Source: Trichomonas vaginalis G3 (lineage: Eukaryota; Parabasalia; Trichomonadida; Trichomonadidae). Taken from it: a stretch of DNA of 64,000 nucleotides. Positions 40,499-48,753 of this stretch are shown here, in pieces. The stretch lies in NCBI RefSeq assembly GCF_026262505.1, contig NC_067203.1, positions 16,132,392 through 16,196,391 on the forward strand, read 5' to 3'. The notes below the pieces were generated by a model. The model saw only the letters and a list, made by a program, of their open reading frames with translations, did no database searches and was not told the origin of the DNA. Numbering within the stretch: the first letter of the stretch is position 1; the number at the start of each line of letters is the position of its first letter. The translations under genes were made by a program, and so were the position numbers.

Positions 40499-40752
40499 CC
40501 GACAGGAAAATATTTTCCCGACAACTGGAAAAAATTTTCCCGACAACTGGAAAAATTTTCCCGACGACAGGAAGGACTCTTCCAGTTGTCCGTCCGTAAA
40601 CCATTCAAATTTTCGAAAATTGAGAACTTTTGGTCGAACTTCAGAAAAGTTTTCCTTCCGACAGAAAAAGTTTTTCCTTCCGACAGGAAAAGTTTTTCCT
40701 TCCAAAGGAAAGGTTTTTCCTTCCGACAGGAAAGGTTTTTCCTTCCGACGGT
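40499..40752. repeat. Array of short palindromic repeats
   Basis: Two blocks: about three units of CCCGACAACTGGAAAAATTTT near 40515-40580 and about four 22-bp units of GGAAAAGTTTTTCCTTCCGA type near 40660-40752. Each unit can fold on itself (GGAAAA/TTTTTCC). The array is open in both strands (KVFPSDRKGF type repeats on one, EGKTFPVGRK on the other), which may be incidental. Confidence 0.8.
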
Positions 40753-40768
40753 TAAGCCACAAACAGAT

Positions 40769-41346
40769 GTCCGACGTCCCACCAACCGAGCCCATATCCC
40801 AACCAGAAAACCGAAAGCTGCAGAACCACAACAGTCTCCTCAGCAACCTCAGTTCCAGCAAGTACCTCCGATTTACTACCAATTTCCACCTCAATGTTAC
40901 TACCCACCACAAGGCTTCCCGAACTACCCTCCTCCTCAGCCTATGCCTTACTTCCCCAACCCTTGGATGTTTATGCAAAACCCTGCCCCACAATTCCAAT
41001 CTCAATCCAAGAGAGACCAAGAGTTCGAGGAAGGTCTGAACCGCTTACGCAAAGAGTATGCTACTACCCAATGGAAGAAGACAGGCTCTCACTCTCTTCC
41101 CTCAAATCGACCGATTCGACTCGTACCACAGATTCGGTTCGTGACCGTGAAGACTACCTCAAGCAGTCTGAGAGACTCTTCATCTTACAGCCATTTACAG
41201 TTGGAGCTCTCAAGAACATGCGCAATTACGAAGGTCAGACACCAGCTGGAGACCGCAAAACAGACGTACTCGCAAGAGCAGTCCAACTGGTCAAGACAAA
41301 GACCGAGATAGTCGACTTCATTCTTGCAGCTTGCCCATACAAGTAA
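40769..41346 (+). pseudogene. Pro/Gln/Tyr-rich gene (fossil)
   Basis: The first part starts MSDVPPTEPISQPENRK and continues with Pro/Tyr/Gln-rich low complexity (QVPPIYYQFPPQCYYPPQGF). The second part is a helical domain with LKQSERLFILQPFTVGALKN, ending FILAACPYK. It lies next to the palindromic array, whose units run to its start. Function unknown; it looks broken. Confidence 0.45.
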
Positions 41347-41374
41347 AAAAATAAACAATTACGAGTTAAACTTT

Positions 41375-41575
41375 TTATTCTTTCTTTTCTGAGTTGTTTA
41401 GAGCTGGTTTCTCTTGTAGGAACCTTTCGTACTCTTCCATGGTCATGTAATTGCGAATTTGGTACGCAATTCCAGGTTCGTTGTTTTTGAACCTTACGTA
41501 TGTAACGCTTCCATCCTCCTCAGGGAAGTAAGCTGCTAACATCTGACCAAGTTTTCTCGGTGACTCGGAGCTCAT
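41375..41575 (-). CDS. Small unknown protein (66 aa)
   Basis: It begins MSSESPRKLGQMLAAYFPEE and is 66 residues, acidic at the end. Its leader is AAAAAGTGACATTTTTATG, which matches that of the next minus gene. Function unknown. Confidence 0.6.
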   Translation of the reverse strand: MSSESPRKLGQMLAAYFPEEDGSVTYVRFKNNEPGIAYQIRNYMTMEEYERFLQEKPALNNSEKKE

Positions 41576-41610
41576 AAAAATGTCACTTTTTAAACGTTAA
41601 GTTTTTAGTC

Positions 41611-41802
41611 TTATTTTACCCTTTGTTTGTCAATGTAGTATTGGAGTGCAATTTCTCCAAATTCTCTATGTCGGAGTTCTTCAGCATTTTCCAAGGTGTT
41701 CCTGGAGAACTCAAAGAAGTTGTCAAGAAGATACTGCCATGCTGCTCTTCTGAGTTCGTCGGTATTTTGGAAGTGTTGCACCTTCGAGTCTTCGGACATG
41801 AA
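41611..41802 (-). CDS. Small unknown protein (63 aa)
   Basis: I prefer the start MSEDSKVQHFQNTDELRRAA because it follows the leader AAAAAGTGTCATTTTTTTC, the same as that of the neighbouring gene; an in-frame ATG lies 36 bp upstream. Helical, Arg/Glu-rich. Function unknown. Confidence 0.55.
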   Translation of the reverse strand, partial: FMSEDSKVQHFQNTDELRRAAWQYLLDNFFEFSRNTLENAEELRHREFGEIALQYYIDKQRVK

Positions 41803-41843
41803 AAAAATGACACTTTTTCTATTAAACCGTTTTGGCATTTCTC

Positions 41844-42023
41844 ATGAGTGAGTATAGTTCTGCCGAACCATTGGAAGAGAAGAAGTACTCTTGCTGGCAA
41901 AAGACAAAAATAGTTGCCTTAGTTGTCATTGCAATTGTACTCGTAATTGAATTCATTGTACTTCTCTTCACGTACATAAAACTCAAGGACGGCATATGCT
42001 TTAAGAAGCTACCATCTTACTAA
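41844..42023 (+). CDS. Small single-pass membrane protein (59 aa)
   Basis: It begins MSEYSSAEPLEEKKYSCWQK, then has a clear membrane helix (IVALVVIAIVLVIEFIVLLF) and a short basic tail (KLKDGICFKKLPSY). Small membrane proteins of this kind occur in many large DNA viruses and virophages. Function unknown. Confidence 0.65.
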   Translation: MSEYSSAEPLEEKKYSCWQKTKIVALVVIAIVLVIEFIVLLFTYIKLKDGICFKKLPSY

Positions 42024-42065
42024 GACTAAACACTTAGATTTTTCAAGCTTGACTTTTTACAATTT

Positions 42066-42259
42066 GAATTTTACACCCAAAAATATAATTTATGTTAGAA
42101 TGTTAGATCTAACATGTTTTCTAACACGTTTTCTAACATGGTCTAAAACTCTTGAATTTTCATGAAATTTACACCAAAAATAATGTTTATGTTAGAATGT
42201 TAGATCTAACATGTTTTCTAACACGTTTTCTAACATGGTCTAAAACTCTTGAATTTTCA
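42066..42259. repeat. Two 97-bp tandem repeats with 16-bp palindrome
   Basis: Each unit carries TTATGTTAGAATGTTAGATCTAA (from about 42090 and 42187), including the perfect palindrome ATGTTAGATCTAACAT, then TGTTTTCTAACACGTTTTCT and ACTCTTGAATTTTCATGA. An inverted form is at 43253-43306. Confidence 0.9.
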
Positions 42260-42330
42260 TGAGTTTTCCCGAAATAAAAAATAAAGTTGGTTTTTTTAAA
42301 AAAATATTTTTTTATTTTTATTGTAAGAAC

Positions 42331-43245
42331 ATGTTAGCAACTACAGCACCAAACTCGTTAGTCATGAATCCAACATCTATGTTAGTAGAAATGAAAAGCT
42401 TCATTCCTTCTTCATATACTTTCGAAACAAAAATCCAGAAGATAAAGCAAGAACTTTTAACAAGTAATTTAGACTGTAGTGCGAAAGATGAAACAAATGA
42501 ACAGTATCTTTATGAAATGCAGGACATTATTGACCATTTACCCAAATTGCCTGAAATCCAACAACAAAAGCTCACTATTCCCGAATTTGACGAAATAGAA
42601 GTCAAAGCAACTGACTCAGTAGAAATAAAGAAGTTCATACGAAAGGTAAATTATGAATTCCTTGGTTTTCATTGCAACCATAAGGTTATGGACAAAGATT
42701 GCGACATGGTATATAAGAACATCTCTGACCTTTACAAATCCGAAGAATTTAAGACCTACGACAACTTTGTTTCATTAGTTGCAAAATGTGTTTGGGAAAT
42801 AAGAGATAAAGATAGTAGGGGTAAGGTATGGAACGAACAAATAAAACCCGCTATGTTCGAGATGAAGAAAACCATTGACGCCTTAGTTGTTTTAGCAGGT
42901 AAGGTTTCAGAATATAACGCAAAAATGAATCCGCAATGTTCAAAATGTAAAGCAGCAATGAGGAAATATAACTACTCCGTCAAAGAGATAGAACGTATGC
43001 GAAACGACTATGCAGATTTAAAGAAAGAAGCAGAGAAACCAGCAGAAAACAAAATGGACATGTTAGCATTTCTAAACAAAAACTATCCAACAGCTGACGA
43101 TTTCCTTCTATCTGATGTCAAGAAGAAGTATAAAGAAACTTTCGGCATTGTTAAAACATTCGATGTACTAAAAGAAGAAATTGAAGCCACGAAATTGTTT
43201 AGAGTCATGAACCATCGCAACATATACCATGTAAAACGCTTGTAA
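42331..43245 (+). CDS. Unknown helical protein flanked by palindromic repeats (304 aa)
   Basis: It begins MLATTAPNSLVMNPTSMLVE after a TTTTTTTATTTTTATTGTA leader. It is mostly helical, with a C-x-x-C pair (NPQCSKCKAAMRKY) near residue 210 and a FGIVKTFDVLKEEIEATKLF end. Its 5' side has the two 97-bp repeats and its 3' side an inverted set. No family is recognised. The repeats could be operators bound by the product, which is speculative. Confidence 0.6.
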   Translation: MLATTAPNSLVMNPTSMLVEMKSFIPSSYTFETKIQKIKQELLTSNLDCSAKDETNEQYLYEMQDIIDHLPKLPEIQQQKLTIPEFDEIEVKATDSVEIKKFIRKVNYEFLGFHCNHKVMDKDCDMVYKNISDLYKSEEFKTYDNFVSLVAKCVWEIRDKDSRGKVWNEQIKPAMFEMKKTIDALVVLAGKVSEYNAKMNPQCSKCKAAMRKYNYSVKEIERMRNDYADLKKEAEKPAENKMDMLAFLNKNYPTADDFLLSDVKKKYKETFGIVKTFDVLKEEIEATKLFRVMNHRNIYHVKRL

Positions 43246-43252
43246 ATAGTTA

Positions 43253-43306
43253 TGTTAGAAAACATGTTAGAAAACATGTTAGATCTAACATTCTAACATA
43301 AACATT
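43253..43306. repeat. Inverted ATGTTAGAAAACATG palindrome cluster
   Basis: Two ATGTTAGAAAAC units followed by ATGTTAGATCTAACAT and TTCTAACATAAAC, an inverted counterpart of 42090-42250. It sits between two convergent genes. Confidence 0.85.
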
Positions 43307-44183
43307 ATTTTTGCTGACTTTTTACAATTTGAACTTTGTTTGCGTAGATATGAATTCTGAAAGAAGTATGAGGGTCTTGTATGACTTTATACTTCTCCCA
43401 TAGTTCATGTCTGTCAAACTTACCTGCCATGGACTCTTTCATAAGTTCCATGAAATCGTCTTCTGACAATCCAGGGAAAAGTATAATGTCAGTAAGTATT
43501 CTTTTAACATCCTTACTTAAACTCTTTGCTGTCTGTACACAAATGACAACTGAGATGTTAAAGTGTCTGAGCTTCTTAAGAATTCGACACATGTCTTGTT
43601 CTCTGTTCTTTAACAAAGGATGAGAAGCAAAGTCATCTAAGATAAGAAGACATCTATGAGGGTAAGTCTTCCAATCGTAAGATTGCAATTTCTTCGAAAT
43701 GTATTCTATCTCTTTCTGTTTGTTTCTGAAGTGTTTCTTCTCTAATATTCTCTGCATTTCCTCATTTGGGTCTTTAAACTTCGAATTTATATACTCATTT
43801 ATAGCATTATACTTCAAAACTCTTCTTTGGTACTTCTTTATCCAATCTAACAACTCAGAGTCTTTTATACATACTAACTTAGACTTCTTTATAATATCTT
43901 TGAACGAATTGACGGTTTGGTCAAATTGACCAGAAGTACTACAAATGACAACTAACTCATAGAATGGGTTCTTCTCATCTAGTTCTTGTTGTTGTGCAGC
44001 CATTTTAAGATAAGTGAAAGTCTTACCCGACCCAGGTGGTGCAATTAGACCTGTTATACCATTCTGAGCAAATAAGAACTTGTCATGTATGGGTTTTATC
44101 TGAGCATTTTCTAACTTCCTCTTGTTCTTGTTTAAAACATTCTCAAATTTCTTGTCAATGTCAGCAAACTTTTTTTCTAACAT
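43305..44183 (-). CDS. A32-like genome-packaging ATPase (292 aa)
   Basis: I start at MLEKKFADIDKKFENVLNKN. Walker A reads GLIAPPGSGKTFTYLK near residue 45, and Walker B RCLLILDDFASHP near residue 175. A sensor-like IVLFPGLSEDDF-type segment follows. The architecture fits the A32/FtsK-HerA packaging ATPases of Mavericks, which drive DNA into the capsid. The frame looks whole. It is divergent from the gene at 44220. Confidence 0.85.
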   Translation of the reverse strand: MLEKKFADIDKKFENVLNKNKRKLENAQIKPIHDKFLFAQNGITGLIAPPGSGKTFTYLKMAAQQQELDEKNPFYELVVICSTSGQFDQTVNSFKDIIKKSKLVCIKDSELLDWIKKYQRRVLKYNAINEYINSKFKDPNEEMQRILEKKHFRNKQKEIEYISKKLQSYDWKTYPHRCLLILDDFASHPLLKNREQDMCRILKKLRHFNISVVICVQTAKSLSKDVKRILTDIILFPGLSEDDFMELMKESMAGKFDRHELWEKYKVIQDPHTSFRIHIYANKVQIVKSQQK

Positions 44184-44219
44184 ATTTTTAGAAAAATTAA
44201 AATTTTTATCTTTTTGAAA

Positions 44220-44678
44220 ATGTCTAGCGATTTCGCTATCTATATTCGAGACAAGCTTTTTGACAGCAAAACATCTGTCGACCATAAAATCTTACATAGT
44301 GTAAACAAGAAAGGTGAATTTGTTCTAAAGTTCTGTTTCTGGGAATATGACAAGAACCATAAAACATTAAGCAGAGAAGTCTTTAAGTTTGTCAATGACA
44401 GACTTGTTGACAGAGATGACGCCGATTGGAAAGATGAAGTCCAACAAAAGTTCTTAGAATGCAAAGAAGACACATGCGCTGTTCTTGAAGATGAAATAGA
44501 AAACAGAATAGAAGAGCTATTAAAGGACAAAGACCTTTTACATAAATATGGTTGCGCCAAATTTGACATAACTCCACCAGAGAAGAAGAAGAAGAAGAGA
44601 GAAAAGAAAGAAAAGAAAGTAGAAGAAGAGAAGAAAGAGCCAGAGCCAGAGCCAGAGAAAAAGAAATTTGACATGTAA
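44220..44678 (+). CDS. Unknown protein with Lys/Glu-rich tail (152 aa)
   Basis: It begins MSSDFAIYIRDKLFDSKTSV. A small folded part of about 105 residues is followed by a highly charged Lys/Glu/Pro tail. It starts 37 bp from the divergent packaging ATPase start. Function unknown. Confidence 0.6.
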   Translation: MSSDFAIYIRDKLFDSKTSVDHKILHSVNKKGEFVLKFCFWEYDKNHKTLSREVFKFVNDRLVDRDDADWKDEVQQKFLECKEDTCAVLEDEIENRIEELLKDKDLLHKYGCAKFDITPPEKKKKKREKKEKKVEEEKKEPEPEPEKKKFDM

Positions 44679-44694
44679 AAATAAAATTTTATTT

Positions 44695-45112
44695 TTAGAA
44701 CATTTCTGGGTCAATGTCAATGTTCTCTTCCTCTTTAGGGGCAAACACTGGCTTAGACTCTAAAATCTTTTTACCCAATTTACCTTGAACTTCAACTATC
44801 TTAGACTCATAATATTCATAGTCGTCTGCTTTCTTTGGTTCATAAGGTATAACAAGTTTGTATGCTTTGCCTTCTTTAAGGTTTGAAAACCTTCTGTCAA
44901 AATTTTCTTTGACTGCTAACAAACCTTCTATGTCTAAGTCTTCAAATTTCGCACCATTTTTAGTCACAATAGCAAACTTAACTGGTTCGATGTTCCAACT
45001 TTGTCAAATGTAGACTTTTCAAAATGGTAGAAGTAAACATTCAAATAAGCGAATGGGTCTAGTTCTTCTTTGACTTCTGTCATGTACTTGTTTACTGAAA
45101 TATATTTCGTCA
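44695..45112 (-). pseudogene. Unknown small gene (fossil)
   Basis: The longest open part (44695-44967) contains GAKFEDLDIEGLLAVKENFD and ends acidic (EEENIDIDPEMF). A further coding-like start MTKYISVNKYMTEVKEELDP lies at 45112. It appears broken. Unrecognised. Confidence 0.45.
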
Positions 45113-45162
45113 TCTTTTCTATCGGATAAAAAAATATTTTTTTTAAAATTTACTCATAAAAA

Positions 45163-45381
45163 TTATTTCTTTCTATATTTGCCATTCCGAACTTCGAAAA
45201 GATGTTTTATACCAGCATAGAATTTTTCTCTAGAGCTTAGTCTTATATCGTTTTCATGACAATATTTTCTATATTCTTCATATAAAGCCTTTTTTTCATA
45301 CATTTCATAAGGACAATCTAACCAGAATAGCGCATATCTATTTTCGTTATCTAGGTCTTTTCCAACAAACTCAGCGTACAT
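45163..45381 (-). CDS. Stand-alone copy of the helicase C-terminal domain (72 aa)
   Basis: Residues about 30-71 (ALYEEYRKYCHENDIRLSSR then EKFYAGIKHLFEVRNGKYRK) match the end of the SF3 helicase at 45415 (SLYDSYKQYCQEYGYMAASK then RTFLANVKSLLDVQNGVYTK). This winged-helix-like domain follows the ATPase in D5-type helicases. The small gene directly precedes the helicase stop and has its own A/T-rich leader, so it looks like a duplicated, independently expressed domain. Confidence 0.75.
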   Translation of the reverse strand: MYAEFVGKDLDNENRYALFWLDCPYEMYEKKALYEEYRKYCHENDIRLSSREKFYAGIKHLFEVRNGKYRKK

Positions 45382-45414
45382 TTCAAATAAAATAAAAAAA
45401 TATTTTTTTTAAAT

Positions 45415-46650
45415 TTACTCAGAAAAATTTTTCTTTGTATATACGCCGTTCTGAACATCTAAAAGACTTTTGACATTTGCCAAGAATGTACGTTTAGAAG
45501 CTGCCATATAACCATACTCTTGACAATATTGTTTATATGAATCGTACAATGACCTTTCATCTAAACACTCAAAGTTAGTCTCATCTATAAACAGTTCATA
45601 TACACTCTTGTTTGCTTCTAACAATGTTTGTCTCTCTTCGGTATGTGGAATTTGTCTTGGATTGAAGTTAGAAATATCTAATGTCATGAAATATGAGAAC
45701 AAGTGGTTGTAAAAGTTAGGTGTCAAAGTTTCTGCTAAGTCGTCAAAATATTCTGTATCTTGCATATGAGAATCTGACGTTCTGACAACTACATATCTTC
45801 TGTCAGAACTTTCTAACTTCATCGGAACAACATTGTTTGAAACCATGATGAAATTTGCAACATTTTCACAAACTCTTTGGTCTTTATATTTTCTTTCAAC
45901 AACTCCAACTTTGTCTGTTATAAGACTCTTCAAAGCATCTGAGTTTAAAACCTTTGTTGTATCTATACTTTGAAGTTCGTTACATACTATAAGTTTCATA
46001 TTCTCTATTGAAGAGTTAAATTTACCGCAGATGTTTTCTAAGTTTGTCATATTAGGGTTCGAATAGCCCTCTAACAGTTTGCACAAAATATCTGTAAAGA
46101 AAGTATTCTTACCAGTTCCTTGTTTTCCAATTATAATGAGAGCAGTTTCATTTTTAGCACTTGGATGTTGTAAGATGTTTGCAAACCAACATAAGATATA
46201 CTCATAGACTCTTTCGTTTCCATTGCATATAATTTCTTTGACATGGTCTAACCAAGCTTCTATAATATTTTCTTTCCATTCTACTTGTTCGTATTTATAT
46301 CCAGTGAAGATAGAATAGAAGTTTGGAGAAGGTGTATAGAACTTTATACCTCGAACTGAAAAATCTTCTAACTTTGACAATAAGATATCCCAAGCATCTA
46401 ACATCTTCATGCCAACTTGTACGACTTTTATTTTCTTAAGTTTCTGTCTACATTCTTGTTCTGAAACTATTGTTGCTCTTGGTTTGTTAAAGACAACATC
46501 CCATTCTTTCATGACATAACATTCTGGGGCAGAGTCAACATAAATGACTAAACGTTTCAAATTCTCGACTGCTTTGTTATAGTCTCTAAATGGACACATA
46601 TTTCTGAAGGCTTGGAAGTCATAAAAATCTGAAACATCTATTCTGTACAT
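45415..46650 (-). CDS. SF3 (D5-like) helicase (411 aa)
   Basis: Walker A reads IIIGKQGTGKNTFFTD near residue 165, Walker B is near LIVCNELQSID at about residue 215, motif C lies at NFIMVSNNVVPMKLESSDRR near residue 260 and RYVVVRTSDSH follows. The C-terminus ends in a winged-helix-like domain. This family unwinds DNA at viral origins and is often joined to a primase, but the N-terminal part here is unrecognised. It starts after a strong A/T leader. The frame looks whole. Confidence 0.85.
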   Translation of the reverse strand: MYRIDVSDFYDFQAFRNMCPFRDYNKAVENLKRLVIYVDSAPECYVMKEWDVVFNKPRATIVSEQECRQKLKKIKVVQVGMKMLDAWDILLSKLEDFSVRGIKFYTPSPNFYSIFTGYKYEQVEWKENIIEAWLDHVKEIICNGNERVYEYILCWFANILQHPSAKNETALIIIGKQGTGKNTFFTDILCKLLEGYSNPNMTNLENICGKFNSSIENMKLIVCNELQSIDTTKVLNSDALKSLITDKVGVVERKYKDQRVCENVANFIMVSNNVVPMKLESSDRRYVVVRTSDSHMQDTEYFDDLAETLTPNFYNHLFSYFMTLDISNFNPRQIPHTEERQTLLEANKSVYELFIDETNFECLDERSLYDSYKQYCQEYGYMAASKRTFLANVKSLLDVQNGVYTKKNFSE

Positions 46651-46680
46651 TTTTATAAAAATAAAAAAAAAATATTTTTT

Positions 46681-47487
46681 TTATTCTTGAGCTTGTTGTT
46701 GCATTTGTTCCATTTGTTGCATTTGTTGTTCTTGAGCTATTTGTTGTTGAAGTTGTTCTTGTAGTACAATACTTTCACCAGTTGCATCTTCCAATTCGAA
46801 ACTTTCTGCCGTCATTGACAAATACATAGGACATAAAAGTTTTACAGGAACAAAGTTTGCGTCAACTAAGGTTAAGTTTATGTTTGCCAAAGTGTTTGAG
46901 TTCACTAAAGCTGAAAACTCTGCATTCGAATGAACAATAGGCAAACCAGCAGAGAAAGTGTTGTTTATACGCATGAGTATCTTTTGGTCATAGTAGTTTC
47001 TGTCGACATTCGAATAGCACTTTGAACCTAAGTTTGAAACAATATATAAAATAGGTGTACTTAAAGTCAATGGAATAGACATTCCTTGTATGACACCTTT
47101 TCCTGTTATAGGAAACTGTTGGTAGTAAAAACCAGATATAAGTTTTGTATTATAGCTCATATCGTTTATAGTAAACTCAGTCGGACATCCAAACATAATG
47201 AAACCTGCTCTAGTTGCAGCACATGTTACATCCGTCCTTAAAGTATTAAATAAGTCAACAAAACCTGTTGGTGGTATATCTGAGTAAGTATCTTCAAAGA
47301 AGTATTTTTTACCATTCACAACAACAAAGTCTTCTGGTGTCAAAAGAGCAAAACAGGCTTTAGTCGTCATCGTGTTTAAGGTCAGTTTACAATATCGTCC
47401 TTGAGGACTTTGTAAGTTTGTTGTTATAGAATTATATGACTCAGGGTTTTTAGTCGTAATAGTATAAACCACTATGTCTTCTGCCAT
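46681..47487 (-). CDS. Penton-like minor capsid candidate (268 aa)
   Basis: It begins MAEDIVVYTITTKNPESYNS and is beta-rich. The segment INLTLVDANFVPVKLLCPMY resembles the last strands of single-jelly-roll penton proteins of Mavericks. It ends in a Gln/Met-rich tail (QQQIAQEQQMQQMEQMQQQA). It lies among capsid genes on the same strand. By position and pattern it would form capsid vertices. Confidence 0.6.
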   Translation of the reverse strand: MAEDIVVYTITTKNPESYNSITTNLQSPQGRYCKLTLNTMTTKACFALLTPEDFVVVNGKKYFFEDTYSDIPPTGFVDLFNTLRTDVTCAATRAGFIMFGCPTEFTINDMSYNTKLISGFYYQQFPITGKGVIQGMSIPLTLSTPILYIVSNLGSKCYSNVDRNYYDQKILMRINNTFSAGLPIVHSNAEFSALVNSNTLANINLTLVDANFVPVKLLCPMYLSMTAESFELEDATGESIVLQEQLQQQIAQEQQMQQMEQMQQQAQE

Positions 47488-47497
47488 TTATATATAT

Positions 47498-47728
47498 TTA
47501 AAAGTTTTTCTGAAAGTGGAGAAGAACTTCATCTAAACTTTCACATGGCGTTTCTTGAAGTTCTCTGTCTAAGAAGTTTAAATATTTTGTAAAGACATAG
47601 AACTTTCCTTTGTCTACACGAACAAACAAAACAGGGTCTTTCATATCGTTCAAAAGTGTGTAAAGTCCTTTACATGAAATAAAGTCTATATTGTTTTTCT
47701 TCAAACATCTTTCAAGAAGTTTTGACAT
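47498..47728 (-). CDS. Small unknown protein (76 aa)
   Basis: It begins MSKLLERCLKKNNIDFISCK. A compact alpha/beta-looking 76 residues without recognisable motifs. It lies 11 bp upstream of the penton-like gene on the same strand. Confidence 0.6.
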   Translation of the reverse strand: MSKLLERCLKKNNIDFISCKGLYTLLNDMKDPVLFVRVDKGKFYVFTKYLNFLDRELQETPCESLDEVLLHFQKNF

Positions 47729-47732
47729 TTAC

Positions 47733-48182
47733 TTAGCAAATAAACTTTAATGAAATGTTGTGGTCGTCAAATATTTTTATGACGTCTGGGAAACTATACT
47801 TTAAGTTCAACGTTTCACCTCCTTTCATAACGTATATCTTGTCAATGACATTATATGAAACACCACAGCAACTAACGTCGGGTTCTATTTCTTTGATGTT
47901 TATATCGTCTGCCTCTGTCAAAAGTTTCAATAGTTCTTTCAAAATTTCATGAGGTGCGATGACATATGAGTTCACTTTTACAGGGTTGTGCTCAACCAAG
48001 TTTAACATTATACCCAAAGCTTGACAAATCTTCTCCTGAGTTTTAAGTTTGTCTTTAAGTTGTTGGTAGTCGTTTCGAATATCTGCAACAGAACTTAAGT
48101 CTCTGCTAACTTCAGGATATGTTGGTTGTTCTTTTACAGGAACAATTGTTATACCATCTTGGTCTTCGTATGGTTTCCCCAT
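47733..48182 (-). CDS. SCCG-family unknown protein (149 aa)
   Basis: It begins MGKPYEDQDGITIVPVKEQP, then a coiled coil (about residues 30-65), then a C-terminal domain matching 6022-6363 of element 1: IAPHEILKELLKLL, PDVSCCGVSYNVIDKIYVMK and ISLKF. Shared between two dissimilar Mavericks, so likely a core gene of this lineage. The CC pair may be functional. The start is separated by 4 bp from the downstream gene. Confidence 0.7.
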   Translation of the reverse strand: MGKPYEDQDGITIVPVKEQPTYPEVSRDLSSVADIRNDYQQLKDKLKTQEKICQALGIMLNLVEHNPVKVNSYVIAPHEILKELLKLLTEADDINIKEIEPDVSCCGVSYNVIDKIYVMKGGETLNLKYSFPDVIKIFDDHNISLKFIC

Positions 48183-48333
48183 TTCAACATCTCTTTCTTT
48201 GACATTGACAATAAAACACTTTGACTGTTTGTTTGAGTTGGTGAATTTAACTTCACATCTGCCACCGCCATTAAACCTTTTGAAACACTTACGCTTCTAT
48301 TTTTCGGAAATGACATTTTACTTAGAATAAAAA

Positions 48334-48753
48334 GATGGACGTATTTGAGTATCTCTTCGAATTGAAGCAGAACAAAGTTTACACACACAAACAATACAAA
48401 ACATTGACAGAATAGTTCTTTATACAAACAATGGAAAATGTTATAGAATAGCAGTCTTTGCTGAACCAAAATATTTTCATAAAGCAAAGAAAGTTGGTAT
48501 AACTGAAATGGTGAAAGTTCTTGAAGCAGACAAAAATATAACAACAAAACTTACAGATATTTCTAAAGGTAAGTTTATCTTACAATATTATGTCAAAACT
48601 GGCGTACTGTCAATATTTGACGGAGAGAAGTCAGTTCAAGAACAACTTACTGACCTGCTGCCAAAATCTGCTCGATGGAAGCTGTCGTTATGCCAATCTG
48701 AGGAGCCCCAGCAGGTTTCATCGAACGAATCTTCAAAAGAGCATCTTCCGTGA
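48334..48753 (+). pseudogene. Small plus-strand gene (fossil)
   Basis: It begins MDVFEYLFELKQNKVYTHKQ and its coding continues to 48753 with KFILQYYVKTGVLSIFDGEK. It overlaps the end of the capsid region tail to tail. It looks broken. Unrecognised. Confidence 0.4.

Noticed and set aside
48149-48547. A 132-aa minus-strand frame
   Set aside because: It overlaps the plus-strand gene at 48334 and has a low-complexity composition.
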